A stretch of DNA of 64,000 bases, taken from Shinella granuli (GTDB taxonomy: Bacteria; Pseudomonadota; Alphaproteobacteria; Rhizobiales; Rhizobiaceae). Positions 42,771-50,867 of the stretch are shown piece by piece. The translations under genes and the position numbers were made by a program. The stretch spans positions 187,745 to 251,744 of the forward strand of contig NZ_SLVX01000008.1 in assembly GCF_004341885.1 (NCBI RefSeq). Direction: 5' to 3'. Positions within the stretch are counted from its first letter, which is position 1, and the number at the start of each line of letters is the position of its first letter. A model generated the notes under the pieces. The model worked only from the letters and a program-made list of their open reading frames with translations. It made no database searches and had not been told where the DNA came from.

Positions 42771-43844
42771 CTATGCGCGAAAACCCGCTGCTTCTCGTTC
42801 AAGCACCATCAGATGAATCCGCTGGGAAGCTGCCTCGGCAATGGTGATGAGCGCTTCACGGTCTTCCTTGCCCAGCGTCCTGGGGACGACGTCGATGACA
42901 CATATCGAACCCAGCGCAAAACCGAGCGGGTCGCGGACGGGCGCGCCGGCATAGAACCGAAAGCCATAGGGTTCGGCCAAGGTCGGATTCTGCGCGAATT
43001 TGTTCGCTTTCGTAAGATCCTCAATCACGGTCAGCTCGTTCGCGACGAGCGTTTCATTGCAGAAAGCCCAATCTCGCGGGGTATCGGAGCCCTCGAAACC
43101 AACCCGCGATTTGAACCACTGTTCGGCCTGCGTGATAAGCGTAAACATCGCGATAGGAGCACGGGTAGCGTGCGCCGCCAAGCGTACAAGCCGGTCGAAA
43201 CCGGCATCCGGTGGAGAACCCACCAATCCCGACTGCCTCACCGCCTCCAGGCGTGCGCGCTCGCTCCACGGCTTCGGGAATGCCGCAGGCTCGCTCTCGT
43301 CCTGCTCGTGGGCGGAGAGATAGTCCACAATTGCGGCGCTCGTTGCGGCAACATCGGCCGCCATCCTGAACTGGGCATGCCGTGGCGCCAAAGCGACGGG
43401 ACCAGCGGCGCCGGCCGCTTTCAGGCTGATGATGAGCGTCCGGTTGAAGCGCACGTCATTGCTGAGCGCGGCCACCAGCCTCTTCCGCTCCCCCTCATCG
43501 GCGTTCTCGACGACGACAAGCATGGGCGGAATGAAAGCGAGCCACGCCTTCACGATTTGAATTTCTTCGGCAACATCCACCAGCAGCCCCGATCCGGGAA
43601 GACCGGCAGTGCGCCACCGGGCGGCACGCCCTTCGCCCGCCAGTATCACGGCATGAGCCCGGACGGCCGATTGCTCGTGGGCAGAGTTGTCAATGAGATC
43701 GAGCACAGCCTGACGCGGTATCCGCCGGTGACCCCCGGGCGTTTTCCAGGAAGGCAACTGGCCGCTCTCCACCCAAAGCTGGGCAGTGCGTACCGATACG
43801 CCTAGTAGCTGGGCTGCCTTCGCAGTTGTAAGAACATCGTCCAC
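42771..43844 (-). CDS. HTH (MerR/excisionase-type) and GAF domain regulator
   Basis: A 357-residue protein. An N-terminal helix-turn-helix DDVLTTAKAAQLLGVSVRTAQLWVESGQLPSWKTPGGHRRI (2-42) precedes a receiver-like middle part (about 60-170, VVVENADEGERKRLVAALS). A C-terminal GAF domain (about 200-350: FDRLVRLAAHATRAPIAMFTLITQAEQWFKSRVGFEG, YAGAPVRDPLGFALGSICVIDVVPR) completes it. GTG 43842-43844 fits related N-termini; a GTG at 43856 would leave only about seven bases of leader after the predicted promoter. Probable cytoplasmic sensor-regulator; target unknown. Confidence 0.78.
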   Translation of the reverse strand: MDDVLTTAKAAQLLGVSVRTAQLWVESGQLPSWKTPGGHRRIPRQAVLDLIDNSAHEQSAVRAHAVILAGEGRAARWRTAGLPGSGLLVDVAEEIQIVKAWLAFIPPMLVVVENADEGERKRLVAALSNDVRFNRTLIISLKAAGAAGPVALAPRHAQFRMAADVAATSAAIVDYLSAHEQDESEPAAFPKPWSERARLEAVRQSGLVGSPPDAGFDRLVRLAAHATRAPIAMFTLITQAEQWFKSRVGFEGSDTPRDWAFCNETLVANELTVIEDLTKANKFAQNPTLAEPYGFRFYAGAPVRDPLGFALGSICVIDVVPRTLGKEDREALITIAEAASQRIHLMVLEREAAGFRA

Positions 43845-43869
43845 GGCTTGATCCACGATTGTGGCGCAA

Positions 43870-43897
43870 GATATAGTAAAAAATGCTAAATATGCAA
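43870..43897 (-). promoter_or_regulatory. Promoter of the GAF/HTH regulator gene
   Basis: On the minus strand, TTGCAT (43897-43892), 16 bases, TATATC (43875-43870) lies in an AT-rich island just upstream of the GTG starts. The transcription start would fall near 43863. Confidence 0.45.
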
Positions 43898-44062
43898 TAA
43901 ATGAAAGACGCCACCTTCCCGCGCGGCCTCGGCTGACGCCGGGAGAGACGCGGACTTGGAACGACGCCACCGACTGGCGGCATAAGTTCGAGAAAACCGG
44001 GCCGGACGTGGCGATGGATATCGCCACGTGCTGAACTGCCTGAAAGCAGCGACCGATGAACT

Positions 44063-45700
44063 TCAGCCGTGTTCGCTGTTTCGTGCGGGCGACAAGCCGT
44101 GCTGCAGCCTGATCATGTCGGCGGCCCGTTCTCCGATGACGACGCAGGGCGCCATCGTGTTTCCGACGGTAATTCGCGGCATGATCGAGGCATCGGCGAT
44201 GCGAAGGCCTTCTATGCCGTAAACCTTGAGCCGGTTGTCGACCACCGACATCCAATCACGCCCCATCTTTGCCGTGCAGGACTGATGCCAATAGGTGACC
44301 GCGGACCTGCGAATGAAGTCGATCATTCCCGCCCGGTCCCGCATGCGCGGGGCCGTCTCCCCCTTGATCAGCGGGGTGAAAGCCTCGCTGTTTCCGACCT
44401 CGCGGCACAGTTCCACGGCCGCCAAGGCGGCAGCCATGTCTTCAGGCTCGCTCAGAGAGTTTGGCTCGATGAGGATAGGATCATCCGCAGCAGGCCCGGA
44501 GAGGCGCAGCCGACCACGGCTTTTCGGTTGTGCAAGCCCGGCAAACATCGTCCAGCCATGCTCCGGCGTCTCCACTTCCACCTCTGCCGGCGAAGGCACG
44601 GCGAATTCGAGTTGGCACTGAAGGATATCCGGCTGGCGGAGACGCGAATCGCTTTTCCAGTAGAGTGTCGCTTCGCAGCCACCGCCGCCGATGCCTTCAG
44701 GCTTGCGGTAGGCCCAGGTGCAGCCGAACGCGATATGATCCTGGTGATTGCGGCCGACGCCCGGGAGATGCTGGACAACAGGAATTCCGTGGGCCTGCAA
44801 CTCTTCCTTGGGACCGATGCCAGACTGCATGAGGACTTTCGGCGTATGGACCGCGCCAAGGGACAGCACCGTCTCGCAGCGCGCGCGATACTGGCGGTGC
44901 TCGCCATCGAGCAGAACGTCGACCCCGATCACCGTCTTGCCATCGAGCACCAGCCGTGTCACCAGCGCATTCGTGAGCACAGTCAGGTTCGGCCGCGCCA
45001 TCAACGGATAAACGTAGGAGCGGAACACAGATTCCCGCTTGCCGCCGCGGATTCGCAACTCCGCGATCGATGCGCCTCCCGCGCCTTCCATCATCTCTCC
45101 ATTGGGGCTGTCAAACACCGGAATGCCCGCTAGGCCCGCGGCGTCGACCAGGGCCTGTGCGACCGGCTGGGGGCTATCAGGCTGCGCCACGTAGACCGGT
45201 CCTCCGGTTCCCCTTCGCAAGGGATCCGGTGCGCCGCGCCAGTCTTCGATCCGGCGATAGTAGCCCAGCACCGACTCATAACCCCAAGCCTCATCGCCCG
45301 CTTCGGCTGCGAAGTGGTTCCAGTCCTCCTTGTGGCCGCGCGCCCACACCATGACGTTGATGCTCGAGCCGCCGCCAAGCCCCTTGCCCATGCTCAAAGG
45401 AAGCCGCCGTCCATTAAGCCTGGGTGTGGGCTCTCCGGAGAAACCCCAATCCCGCTCGCTGCCGAGGTTCAGCGGCCACCGGGATGGATCGGAGACACTC
45501 TCGGCCGCGTCGTCCCCGCCCGCCTCGAGAAGCAGTACCCGCGCATTGCCGTCTTCCGCCAATCGGGCTGCGACGACCGATCCGCTGGAGCCGCCACCGC
45601 ACACGATGAAATCGAAATCGTTGCCGGAATATTCGCGCAGCGCGTCCTGTTTCTCTGACCGGGCTTCGGCTTCGGTCATGAGCTCAACTGTCCTTTTCAT
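44063..45700 (-). CDS. GMC-family oxidoreductase (choline dehydrogenase-like)
   Basis: A 545-residue FAD flavoenzyme. FAD motif FIVCGGGSSGSVVAARL (about 31-47), GMC signature 1 MGKGLGGGSSINVMVWARG, signature 2 GAVHTPKVLMQSGIG, and C-terminal catalytic YWHQSCTAKMG with TVGNTMAPCVVIGE. It is the alcohol dehydrogenase/choline dehydrogenase branch; the substrate is unknown. Start ATG 45698-45700 follows AGGAAAGG by eight bases and overlaps the stop of a tiny upstream ORF. It has no adjacent aldehyde dehydrogenase. Confidence 0.88.
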   Translation of the reverse strand: MKRTVELMTEAEARSEKQDALREYSGNDFDFIVCGGGSSGSVVAARLAEDGNARVLLLEAGGDDAAESVSDPSRWPLNLGSERDWGFSGEPTPRLNGRRLPLSMGKGLGGGSSINVMVWARGHKEDWNHFAAEAGDEAWGYESVLGYYRRIEDWRGAPDPLRRGTGGPVYVAQPDSPQPVAQALVDAAGLAGIPVFDSPNGEMMEGAGGASIAELRIRGGKRESVFRSYVYPLMARPNLTVLTNALVTRLVLDGKTVIGVDVLLDGEHRQYRARCETVLSLGAVHTPKVLMQSGIGPKEELQAHGIPVVQHLPGVGRNHQDHIAFGCTWAYRKPEGIGGGGCEATLYWKSDSRLRQPDILQCQLEFAVPSPAEVEVETPEHGWTMFAGLAQPKSRGRLRLSGPAADDPILIEPNSLSEPEDMAAALAAVELCREVGNSEAFTPLIKGETAPRMRDRAGMIDFIRRSAVTYWHQSCTAKMGRDWMSVVDNRLKVYGIEGLRIADASIMPRITVGNTMAPCVVIGERAADMIRLQHGLSPARNSEHG

Positions 45701-45810
45701 GGGGTCGACCTTTCCTGAGGGTTTCCAGTGAAGAGGGTTGCTACATAACCTGAGCCATTTTCAAAAACAACAATTTTATCATTTATATCATTTTTTACGA
45801 ATTCTATCAT
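45697..45810 (-). CDS. Tiny low-GC ORF coupled to the GMC gene
   Basis: A 37-codon frame, MIEFVKNDINDKIVVFENGS followed by GYVATLFTGNPQERSTP, whose TGA overlaps the GMC start (ATGA). The first 75 bases are strikingly AT-rich compared with all neighbours and the peptide reads like a beta-hairpin, but no SD is visible before its ATG. It could be a leader peptide, a foreign fragment, or simply an AT-rich promoter region that is open by chance. Confidence 0.3.
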   Translation of the reverse strand: MIEFVKNDINDKIVVFENGSGYVATLFTGNPQERSTP

Positions 45811-46268
45811 CCGTGAGGAGGACTGAGCAGGGCGTGCATCGGGGCAGCCGCGACCGAAGATCGCCGGCTCCGACGGGGAAAAATTGATGAGCAGCGATAG
45901 GACCGCATGCACCTGCCCCACCTTCCGATCCGGCCGAAGCGGCTTGCGCAGCAAACGCCCAATGGAAGGAAGGCGGGCATGGCTTGCCACCAGATCGGGA
46001 TTTATCCGTTCAGTCCGTCCTGCCGGGCAGGGCCGGCGATCGACATGGTCGTTCACGGCCTGAACCAGGCCGCGCAATATGCCGATCATGTGATTGCGGT
46101 TGGGCGGCGGCATATTGGCGACAGGCAGTCCCGGCGCGTTGCTGCCCCGCCCTCGTTAAGGCGACCTCATCCAGTCGACGCGATGCAGGAACGCGCCTGA
46201 CGGCACGCTGAATGTCCTTGGCCGAGACCACTGCGATATCGTGACCGCCGACAGGCATGCAGCCTGGA
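45811..46268. other. Gap with gene debris
   Basis: These 458 bases between the GMC/sORF unit and the marR-type gene have no intact gene. They include a fragment resembling the C-terminal part of a siderophore ABC ATPase (46045-46104). On the opposite strand a short stretch (about 45925-46000, DLVASHARLPSIGRLL) could be a second piece of such a protein. Read as decayed sequence. Confidence 0.4.
46045..46104 (+). pseudogene. Remnant of an iron-siderophore-type ABC ATPase
   Basis: One frame reads MVVHGLNQAAQYADHVIAVG, close to the switch-histidine region of FecE/FhuC-type ATPases (VxHDLNQAxRYAxHxIA). Neither Walker A nor the LSGGQ signature is present in frame nearby, and the match ends at both sides. 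It is a short decayed fragment. Confidence 0.4.
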
Positions 46269-46739
46269 TCACAACGGTGCCGACCATGACCCCGTGTGAT
46301 CGTAGATCTGGTTGCGCAGCTCCCGGATACCCTTGTTCAGCGTGGCGAGATCGCCGGGCGTCTTTCCGGACGCGCTCAGGAGCGCGTCTCCGAGACAGCC
46401 CCCGCGGAGCCTGAGCGCCTTGCCCTCATCGGTCAGCGCGACCACGACCTGTCGTTCGTTTTCCGGGTTTCGTGACCGGTGTACCAGCCCGGACGTCTCA
46501 AGCCGCTTGAGCAGCGGCGTCAGCGTGCTCGATTCCAGGGCCAGCTTTTCGGCGATAGCGCCGACGGTCTGACTGTCATCGCGCCAGAGCACGTTGAGGA
46601 CGAGATACTGGGGATAGGTCAGCCCCAGTTCATCGAGAACCGGCTTGTAAAGCCGCTGGATGGCGATGCCGGCCGTGTAGATGGCATAGCAGAGCTGGTC
46701 ATCGAGTGGCACGGGGATATTGGCGGCTTCATCGGTCAT
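46269..46739 (-). CDS. MarR/OhrR-family redox-type repressor
   Basis: A 156-residue winged-helix repressor. The N-terminal LDDQLCYAIYTAGIAIQRLYKPVLDELGLTYPQYLVLNVLW matches OhrR, including the reactive cysteine (about Cys17) in QLCYA that senses organic hydroperoxides. The HTH is VGAIAEKLALESSTLTPLLKRLETSGLV with the wing RSRNPENERQVVVALTDEG. Divergent from a secreted alpha/beta hydrolase instead of the usual ohr gene; two palindromes lie between them. Confidence 0.88.
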   Translation of the reverse strand: MTDEAANIPVPLDDQLCYAIYTAGIAIQRLYKPVLDELGLTYPQYLVLNVLWRDDSQTVGAIAEKLALESSTLTPLLKRLETSGLVHRSRNPENERQVVVALTDEGKALRLRGGCLGDALLSASGKTPGDLATLNKGIRELRNQIYDHTGSWSAPL

Positions 46740-46786
46740 GGCGGTTCCTCTTCGCCTTATATAGCGATGTGAATGGCGAAAATATA

Positions 46787-46852
46787 TATCGCGATAAAAA
46801 TTTCGCTGGACAAACCGAGCGCCCTCCTTTACGTCATTATTTATCGCGATAA
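46787..46852. promoter_or_regulatory. Two MarR-type operators
   Basis: Palindromes TATCGCGATA (46787-46796) and TTATCGCGATAA (46841-46852), 55 bp centre to centre, lie in the AT-rich gap between the marR-type gene and the hydrolase. A related half-site TATAGCGAT (46760-46768) is next to the repressor start. Repeated identical cores flanking two divergent starts are the usual layout for autoregulated MarR/OhrR pairs. Confidence 0.65.
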
Positions 46853-46897
46853 TATTTATCTTGATATGACAAATTCACCCCTGAAGGAGACAGAACG

Positions 46898-47689
46898 ATG
46901 CCCTCGATGACCAAAGCCCTGCTCGCCGCCACCGCCGCCGCCGTCATTTCCGCCGGTTCCGCAGCGCATGCCGAAGACCGTATCCCGGCCGACCAGGCCG
47001 TCCGCAACGTCGTGCTGGTTCACGGCGCCTTCGCCGATGGATCCGGCTGGCGCGGCGTCTATGACAATCTCACCGCCCGCGGCTATCACGTCAGCATCGT
47101 GCAGAACCCGCTCACCTCGCTGGCGGACGACGTTGCGGCAACCAAGCGCGCCCTCGACCGCCAGGACGGCCCGGCGATCCTCGTCGGCCATTCCTGGGGC
47201 GGGGTCGTCATCACCGAGGCGGGCGATCATTCCAAGGTCGCGGGCCTGGTCTACGTTTCCGCTCTTTCGCCCGATGCCGGCGAAACGACCGCCCAGCAGT
47301 ACGAAGGCTTTGCACCGACGCCCGACTTCGTCATCGATATCGGCGAGGATGGCTACGGCTTCGTGAATCCGGACAAGTTCAAGGCCGGCTTCGCGCACGA
47401 TACCACCGATGCCGATGCCGCATTCCTGCGTGACTCGCAGGTGCCGATCAACATGTCCGTCTTCGGCACCAAGCTGACGAACGCGGCCTGGCGGACGAAG
47501 CCGAGCTGGGCTGTTATCGCCACCGAAGACAAGGCCTTCGACCAGGCCATGCTGATCCATATGGCCGAGCGCATCGGGGCGAAGATCACCAAGGTCTCCG
47601 CCAGCCATGCCCTCTTCATGACCCAGCCGACGGTGGTCGCAGACGCGATCGACAGTGCCGCACAAAGCGTTGCGGCCGAGCTAAAGTGA
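46898..47689 (+). CDS. Secreted alpha/beta hydrolase
   Basis: A 263-residue alpha/beta-fold hydrolase with a signal peptide (residues 1-25, ending AAHA). VVLVHGAFADGSGW (38-51) is the oxyanion region, GHSWGG holds nucleophile Ser99, and the catalytic histidine is probably in SASHALFM. It resembles the salicylate esterase/EstC-like group often induced through MarR regulators. ATG 46898 follows AGGAGACAG. Periplasmic location predicted; substrate unknown. Confidence 0.85.
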   Translation: MPSMTKALLAATAAAVISAGSAAHAEDRIPADQAVRNVVLVHGAFADGSGWRGVYDNLTARGYHVSIVQNPLTSLADDVAATKRALDRQDGPAILVGHSWGGVVITEAGDHSKVAGLVYVSALSPDAGETTAQQYEGFAPTPDFVIDIGEDGYGFVNPDKFKAGFAHDTTDADAAFLRDSQVPINMSVFGTKLTNAAWRTKPSWAVIATEDKAFDQAMLIHMAERIGAKITKVSASHALFMTQPTVVADAIDSAAQSVAAELK

Positions 47690-47717
47690 TGGCCAGCGCT
47701 TGCGCTTGAGAAAAGCA

Positions 47718-47750
47718 AAGCGGGCGAAGCATCAGTCGCTTCGTCCGCTT
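47718..47750. terminator. Bidirectional terminator between hydrolase and acdR
   Basis: A 13-bp stem with one G-U pair (left arm 47718-47730, right arm 47738-47750; core GCGGGCGAAGC) and a 7-base loop, between two convergent genes. On the minus strand the stem is followed by a T-rich tail (TTTGCTTTTCTC), good for termination of acdR. Confidence 0.6.
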
Positions 47751-47775
47751 CGCAATGCCAATCCACAGCTACGCC

Positions 47776-48252
47776 CTAGAACGGCAGGCGTGCATTGTCC
47801 TTGACGTTCTTCATGACGAAGAAGGTCCGCGTCTGCCGGACGCCGGGCAGCGCGATGAGTTTGTGACCATGCAGCTTGTTGAAATCCGCCATGTCTCGAA
47901 CGCGGATCTTGAGAAGATAGTCGAAGTCACCGGCCACCAGGTTGCAGTCCAGCACCTCCTTCAGTTCGAGCACCGCCCCCTCGAATGCCGCAAAGCTCTC
48001 CGGGGTCGATCGATCCAGTACGACGCCGACCATGACCAGCGCCCCCAGCCCGACCGAGGCCGGCGCGATCTCGGCCCGAACACCGGTAATGTAGCCCGCT
48101 TCGAACAGGCGCTGGGTGCGCCGATGGCAGGTCGCCGGGCTGGCATTCACCCGGCTGGCCAGTTCCGCATTGGTGAGGCGCCCTTCGACCTGGAGCGTGC
48201 GCAGGATGCGCAGATCGGTACGGTCCAGAGGAGCCTTGGAAGAATCTTCCAT
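47776..48252 (-). CDS. acdR: Lrp/AsnC-family regulator of ACC deaminase (AcdR)
   Basis: A 158-residue Lrp-type regulator: N-terminal HTH (LDRTDLRILRTLQVEGRLTNAELASRVNASPATCHRRTQRLFEAGYI) and a C-terminal RAM/AsnC ligand domain (VMVGVVLDRSTPESFAAFEGAV ... VAGDFDYLLKIRVRDMADFNKL). Divergent, immediate neighbour of acdS, which is the classical acdR position in rhizobia and other ACC-deaminase bacteria. It should activate acdS in response to ACC. Start ATG 48250-48252; an in-frame ATG at 48264 would add four residues. Confidence 0.9.
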   Translation of the reverse strand: MEDSSKAPLDRTDLRILRTLQVEGRLTNAELASRVNASPATCHRRTQRLFEAGYITGVRAEIAPASVGLGALVMVGVVLDRSTPESFAAFEGAVLELKEVLDCNLVAGDFDYLLKIRVRDMADFNKLHGHKLIALPGVRQTRTFFVMKNVKDNARLPF

Positions 48253-48263
48253 ATTCTTATCCA

Positions 48264-48276
48264 TTATGGTTCATAA
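48264..48276. promoter_or_regulatory. Lrp-box-like dyad in the acdR-acdS gap
   Basis: Inverted repeat TTATG-GTT-CATAA, at the acdR side of the 154-base divergent gap. Lrp-box elements in acdS promoters are AT-rich dyads of this kind. Only one clear copy was seen. Confidence 0.4.
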
Positions 48277-48406
48277 ACCTCATTTCAGCGCCAGTCTATC
48301 ACGACAACTACGTGAAGCCAGGCGAACTTCGGAAGCACCTTTCAGGAAAAGCGCACTATTCTGCGGATGACGTGCAAACACCAATCCACCGTTTCCGGAG
48401 CTCCCG

Positions 48407-49426
48407 ATGTCCCTTCTCGAAAAGTTCGAACGCTACCCTCTTACATTCGGCCCGACCCCGATCGAGCACCTGCCCCGCCTGACCGAAGCGCTGGGCGGCA
48501 AGGTGCAGATCTACGCCAAGCGCGACGACTGCAATTCGGGCCTGGCCATGGGCGGCAACAAGCTGCGCAAGCTGGAATATATCGTGCCGGACGCAATCGC
48601 TTCGGGCGCCGACACGCTGGTCTCGATCGGCGGGGTGCAATCGAACCACACGCGCATGGTCGCCGCGACCGCCGCCAAGATCGGCATGAAATGCGTGGTG
48701 ATCCAGGAAAAATGGGTGCCGCACTATGACGCCGTCTATGACCGCGTCGGCAACATCCTGATGACCCGCCTGATGGGCGCCGACAGCCGCCTCGTCGACG
48801 ACGGCTTCGACATCGGCATCCGCAAGAGCTGGGAAGACGCGATCCAGTCGGTCAAGGACGCCGGCGGCAAGCCCTATCCGATCCCCGCCGGCGCCTCGGT
48901 GCACAAATATGGCGCCCTCGGCTATGTCGGCTTCGCCGAGGAGGTTGCCGAACAGGAAGAGGCGCTCGGTTTCACCTTCGACTACATCGTCGTCTGCGTC
49001 GTCACGGGCTCCACCCAGGCCGGCATGATCGTCGGCTTTGCCGCGCAGGATCGCGCCGACCGGGTGATCGGCATCGACGCCTCCGGAACGCTGGACCAGA
49101 CGAGGGCGCAGGTGCGGTCCATCGTCGACAACACGTCCGAACTGGTCGGCCTTGGCCGCACGGTCCGCGAGGACGAGATCGTCATCAATCCCGACTATGC
49201 CTATCCGGCCTACGGCGTTCCCTCGGACGAGACCAACGACGCCATCCGCCTCGCCGCCCGCACCGAGGCGATGATCACCGACCCGGTCTACGAGGGCAAG
49301 TCGATGCAGGGAATGATCGACCTGACGCGCAAGGGTTTCTTCCCGGAAGGGTCGCGGGTGCTCTATGCGCATCTCGGCGGTGCGCCGGCGCTCAACGGCT
49401 ACAGCTACTATTACAGGGAGGGCTGA
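48407..49426 (+). CDS. acdS: 1-aminocyclopropane-1-carboxylate (ACC) deaminase
   Basis: A 339-residue fold-type II PLP enzyme cleaving ACC, the ethylene precursor, into ammonia and 2-oxobutyrate. The PLP lysine lies in [10 protein letters not shown] and the pocket serine in GGVQSNHTR. The residues that separate true ACC deaminase from D-cysteine desulfhydrase are present: Tyr295-Glu296 ([10 protein letters not shown]) and Leu323 ([10 protein letters not shown]). ATG 48407 follows CCGGAGCTCCCG. With AcdR next door this is a functional-looking plant-growth-promoting module: it lowers plant ethylene and feeds nitrogen. Confidence 0.96.
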   Translation: MSLLEKFERYPLTFGPTPIEHLPRLTEALGGKVQIYAKRDDCNSGLAMGGNKLRKLEYIVPDAIASGADTLVSIGGVQSNHTRMVAATAAKIGMKCVVIQEKWVPHYDAVYDRVGNILMTRLMGADSRLVDDGFDIGIRKSWEDAIQSVKDAGGKPYPIPAGASVHKYGALGYVGFAEEVAEQEEALGFTFDYIVVCVVTGSTQAGMIVGFAAQDRADRVIGIDASGTLDQTRAQVRSIVDNTSELVGLGRTVREDEIVINPDYAYPAYGVPSDETNDAIRLAARTEAMITDPVYEGKSMQGMIDLTRKGFFPEGSRVLYAHLGGAPALNGYSYYYREG

Positions 49427-49535
49427 GAGCTTATGCGCTCAACCGGTCCAGCCTTCTGCCCGCAGTTGACGGGCGACCTGCACCGCGACACCAAGACGGC
49501 TGTCCAACCTTGCGGGGCGGTGAGCGGGTGAAGGG

Positions 49536-49570
49536 CGGGAGGCCGGGCAAGAGGGTAGCCCGGCCTCCCG
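49536..49570. terminator. Strong hairpin downstream of the SDR gene
   Basis: Perfect 13-bp arms (CGGGAGGCCGGGC at 49536-49548 and its complement at 49558-49570) with a 9-base loop, nine bases after the SDR stop and 110 bases after the acdS stop. Very GC-rich, no T-run; it probably stops both convergent transcripts. Confidence 0.6.
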
Positions 49571-49578
49571 AAAGCCGC

Positions 49579-50361
49579 CTATGCCGTCGGTATAGTGCCG
49601 CCGTCGATCGTGTATTCGGTTCCCGAGATCGAACCGGCCCGCGGGGAGACAAGGAAGGTTATCAGATCCGCAACCTCCTGCGGCTTGGCAGGCCGCCCGA
49701 GCGGGATCCCGCCGAGGGCCTTCATGATGATCTGCCTGCCGCCCTCGACGTCGGTTCCGGCGTCGGCTGCCAAGCGCTCCGCCAATGCGACCGCCGCTTC
49801 GGTTTCGATCCAGCCCGGCGAGACGCGGACCACACGCACGCCCTTGGGCGTGACTTCCTTGGAAAGGCTCTTGCTGTAGGTCGAAAGCGCCGCCTTGGCC
49901 GCCGCGTAGCCGGTCGTGGCCTCCGGCAAGGGCAAGACATGCTGGATCGACGTGACGTGGATGACGACGCCCGATCCCTGCTCGATCATCGACGGCAACA
50001 GGGCCCGATCGAGGCGGACGGCTGACATCAGATTGAGGTTCAGCTCCTTGAACCACTCCTCATCGGTAAGGGCCGCAAAACCGCCGGGCGGCGCAGACGA
50101 GCCGCCCAGCACGTTGACGATGATGTCGACGCCGCCAAGGCGCTCGATGACGGCCCTGGCAACGACGGCGCAGCCTTCGGCGGTCGTCACGTCGGCGGCA
50201 ACGTAGTGGACACCATCCGGGGACGTCTCAGGCACGGTCCGCGCCGTGGCAAGGACCGTCACTCCGGCCCCCGACAACGCCAGGACTACTGCCGCGCCGG
50301 TACCTTTGGTGCCTGCCGTCACCAGTGCACGACGGCCGGCAAGCTGAAGATCGAAGCTCAT
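49579..50361 (-). CDS. Short-chain dehydrogenase/reductase (SDR)
   Basis: A 260-residue [14 protein letters not shown] variant of the glycine motif near residue 15, NVLGG in place of NNAG, VTSIQH serine and GYAAAKAAL Tyr/Lys motif. C-terminal [22 protein letters not shown] is typical of classical SDRs. It overlaps the SnoaL-like gene upstream by 4 bases; both are divergent from an HxlR regulator, which probably represses them. Likely reduces an aldehyde, ketone or quinone-like compound. Confidence 0.87.
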   Translation of the reverse strand: MSFDLQLAGRRALVTAGTKGTGAAVVLALSGAGVTVLATARTVPETSPDGVHYVAADVTTAEGCAVVARAVIERLGGVDIIVNVLGGSSAPPGGFAALTDEEWFKELNLNLMSAVRLDRALLPSMIEQGSGVVIHVTSIQHVLPLPEATTGYAAAKAALSTYSKSLSKEVTPKGVRVVRVSPGWIETEAAVALAERLAADAGTDVEGGRQIIMKALGGIPLGRPAKPQEVADLITFLVSPRAGSISGTEYTIDGGTIPTA

Positions 50362-50693
50362 ACGGCGATCTCCAGCTCTGCGATCTTGTTGCCTTCGAAA
50401 ACGAAGACGTAGCGCAAGTCCACGGGGCTGCCGGGGAAATCTCCGGCCAGATGGCTTGTGACGACTGTCCTGCCGTCTTCGGCCGCGATCGCGAAAGGTT
50501 CGACGGTGTAGGTGTATTTCGTGGAGGAGCTTTCCTTCCAGTGCCGGATCGCCTCACGCCCGGCATAGGTGTTGCCCTCGTCCCGGACGATGGCGCCTTC
50601 GGTGAAGCACGCGGCGACATCCTCAGCGCTTCGTCCTTTGTCGGCGGCGAAATAGTCTGCAGCGGGTTGCGGTAGGTCGATAGACATCTTCAT
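50358..50693 (-). CDS. SnoaL-like (NTF2-fold) protein
   Basis: A 111-residue NTF2-like domain: [38 protein letters not shown] is the SnoaL_2 N-terminus and [28 protein letters not shown] the C-terminus. ATG 50691-50693 follows AGGAAGGA. NTF2-like proteins act as small isomerases, hydrolases or ligand binders. Co-operonic with the SDR and controlled from the same promoter gap as the HxlR gene. Confidence 0.85.
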   Translation of the reverse strand: MKMSIDLPQPAADYFAADKGRSAEDVAACFTEGAIVRDEGNTYAGREAIRHWKESSSTKYTYTVEPFAIAAEDGRTVVTSHLAGDFPGSPVDLRYVFVFEGNKIAELEIAV

Positions 50694-50867
50694 TTCCTTC
50701 CTGAGCGACACGGATAATGGCGTGATCGGGTCAGCAGAGATCGCCGGCGGCGGTCGTCTCCTCCCCCCGCACTGCACGTTCTCTCCTTCGCCCCGACCCG
50801 TCGGCTTCAACGGTGCGGCGTCGGCCGCAATGAATGCCGGCGCTATCGGGGTTGATCAAAGGAATAG

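Noticed and set aside
43900-44037. Plus-strand frame reading RLTPGETRTWNDATDWRHKF between the GAF regulator and the GMC gene
   Set aside because: Short, no start codon or SD and no family recognised; could be debris but cannot be supported.
48407-49426. D-cysteine desulfhydrase as an alternative identity of the PLP enzyme
   Set aside because: The residues that distinguish ACC deaminase (Glu296 and Leu323 equivalents) are present and acdR is adjacent.
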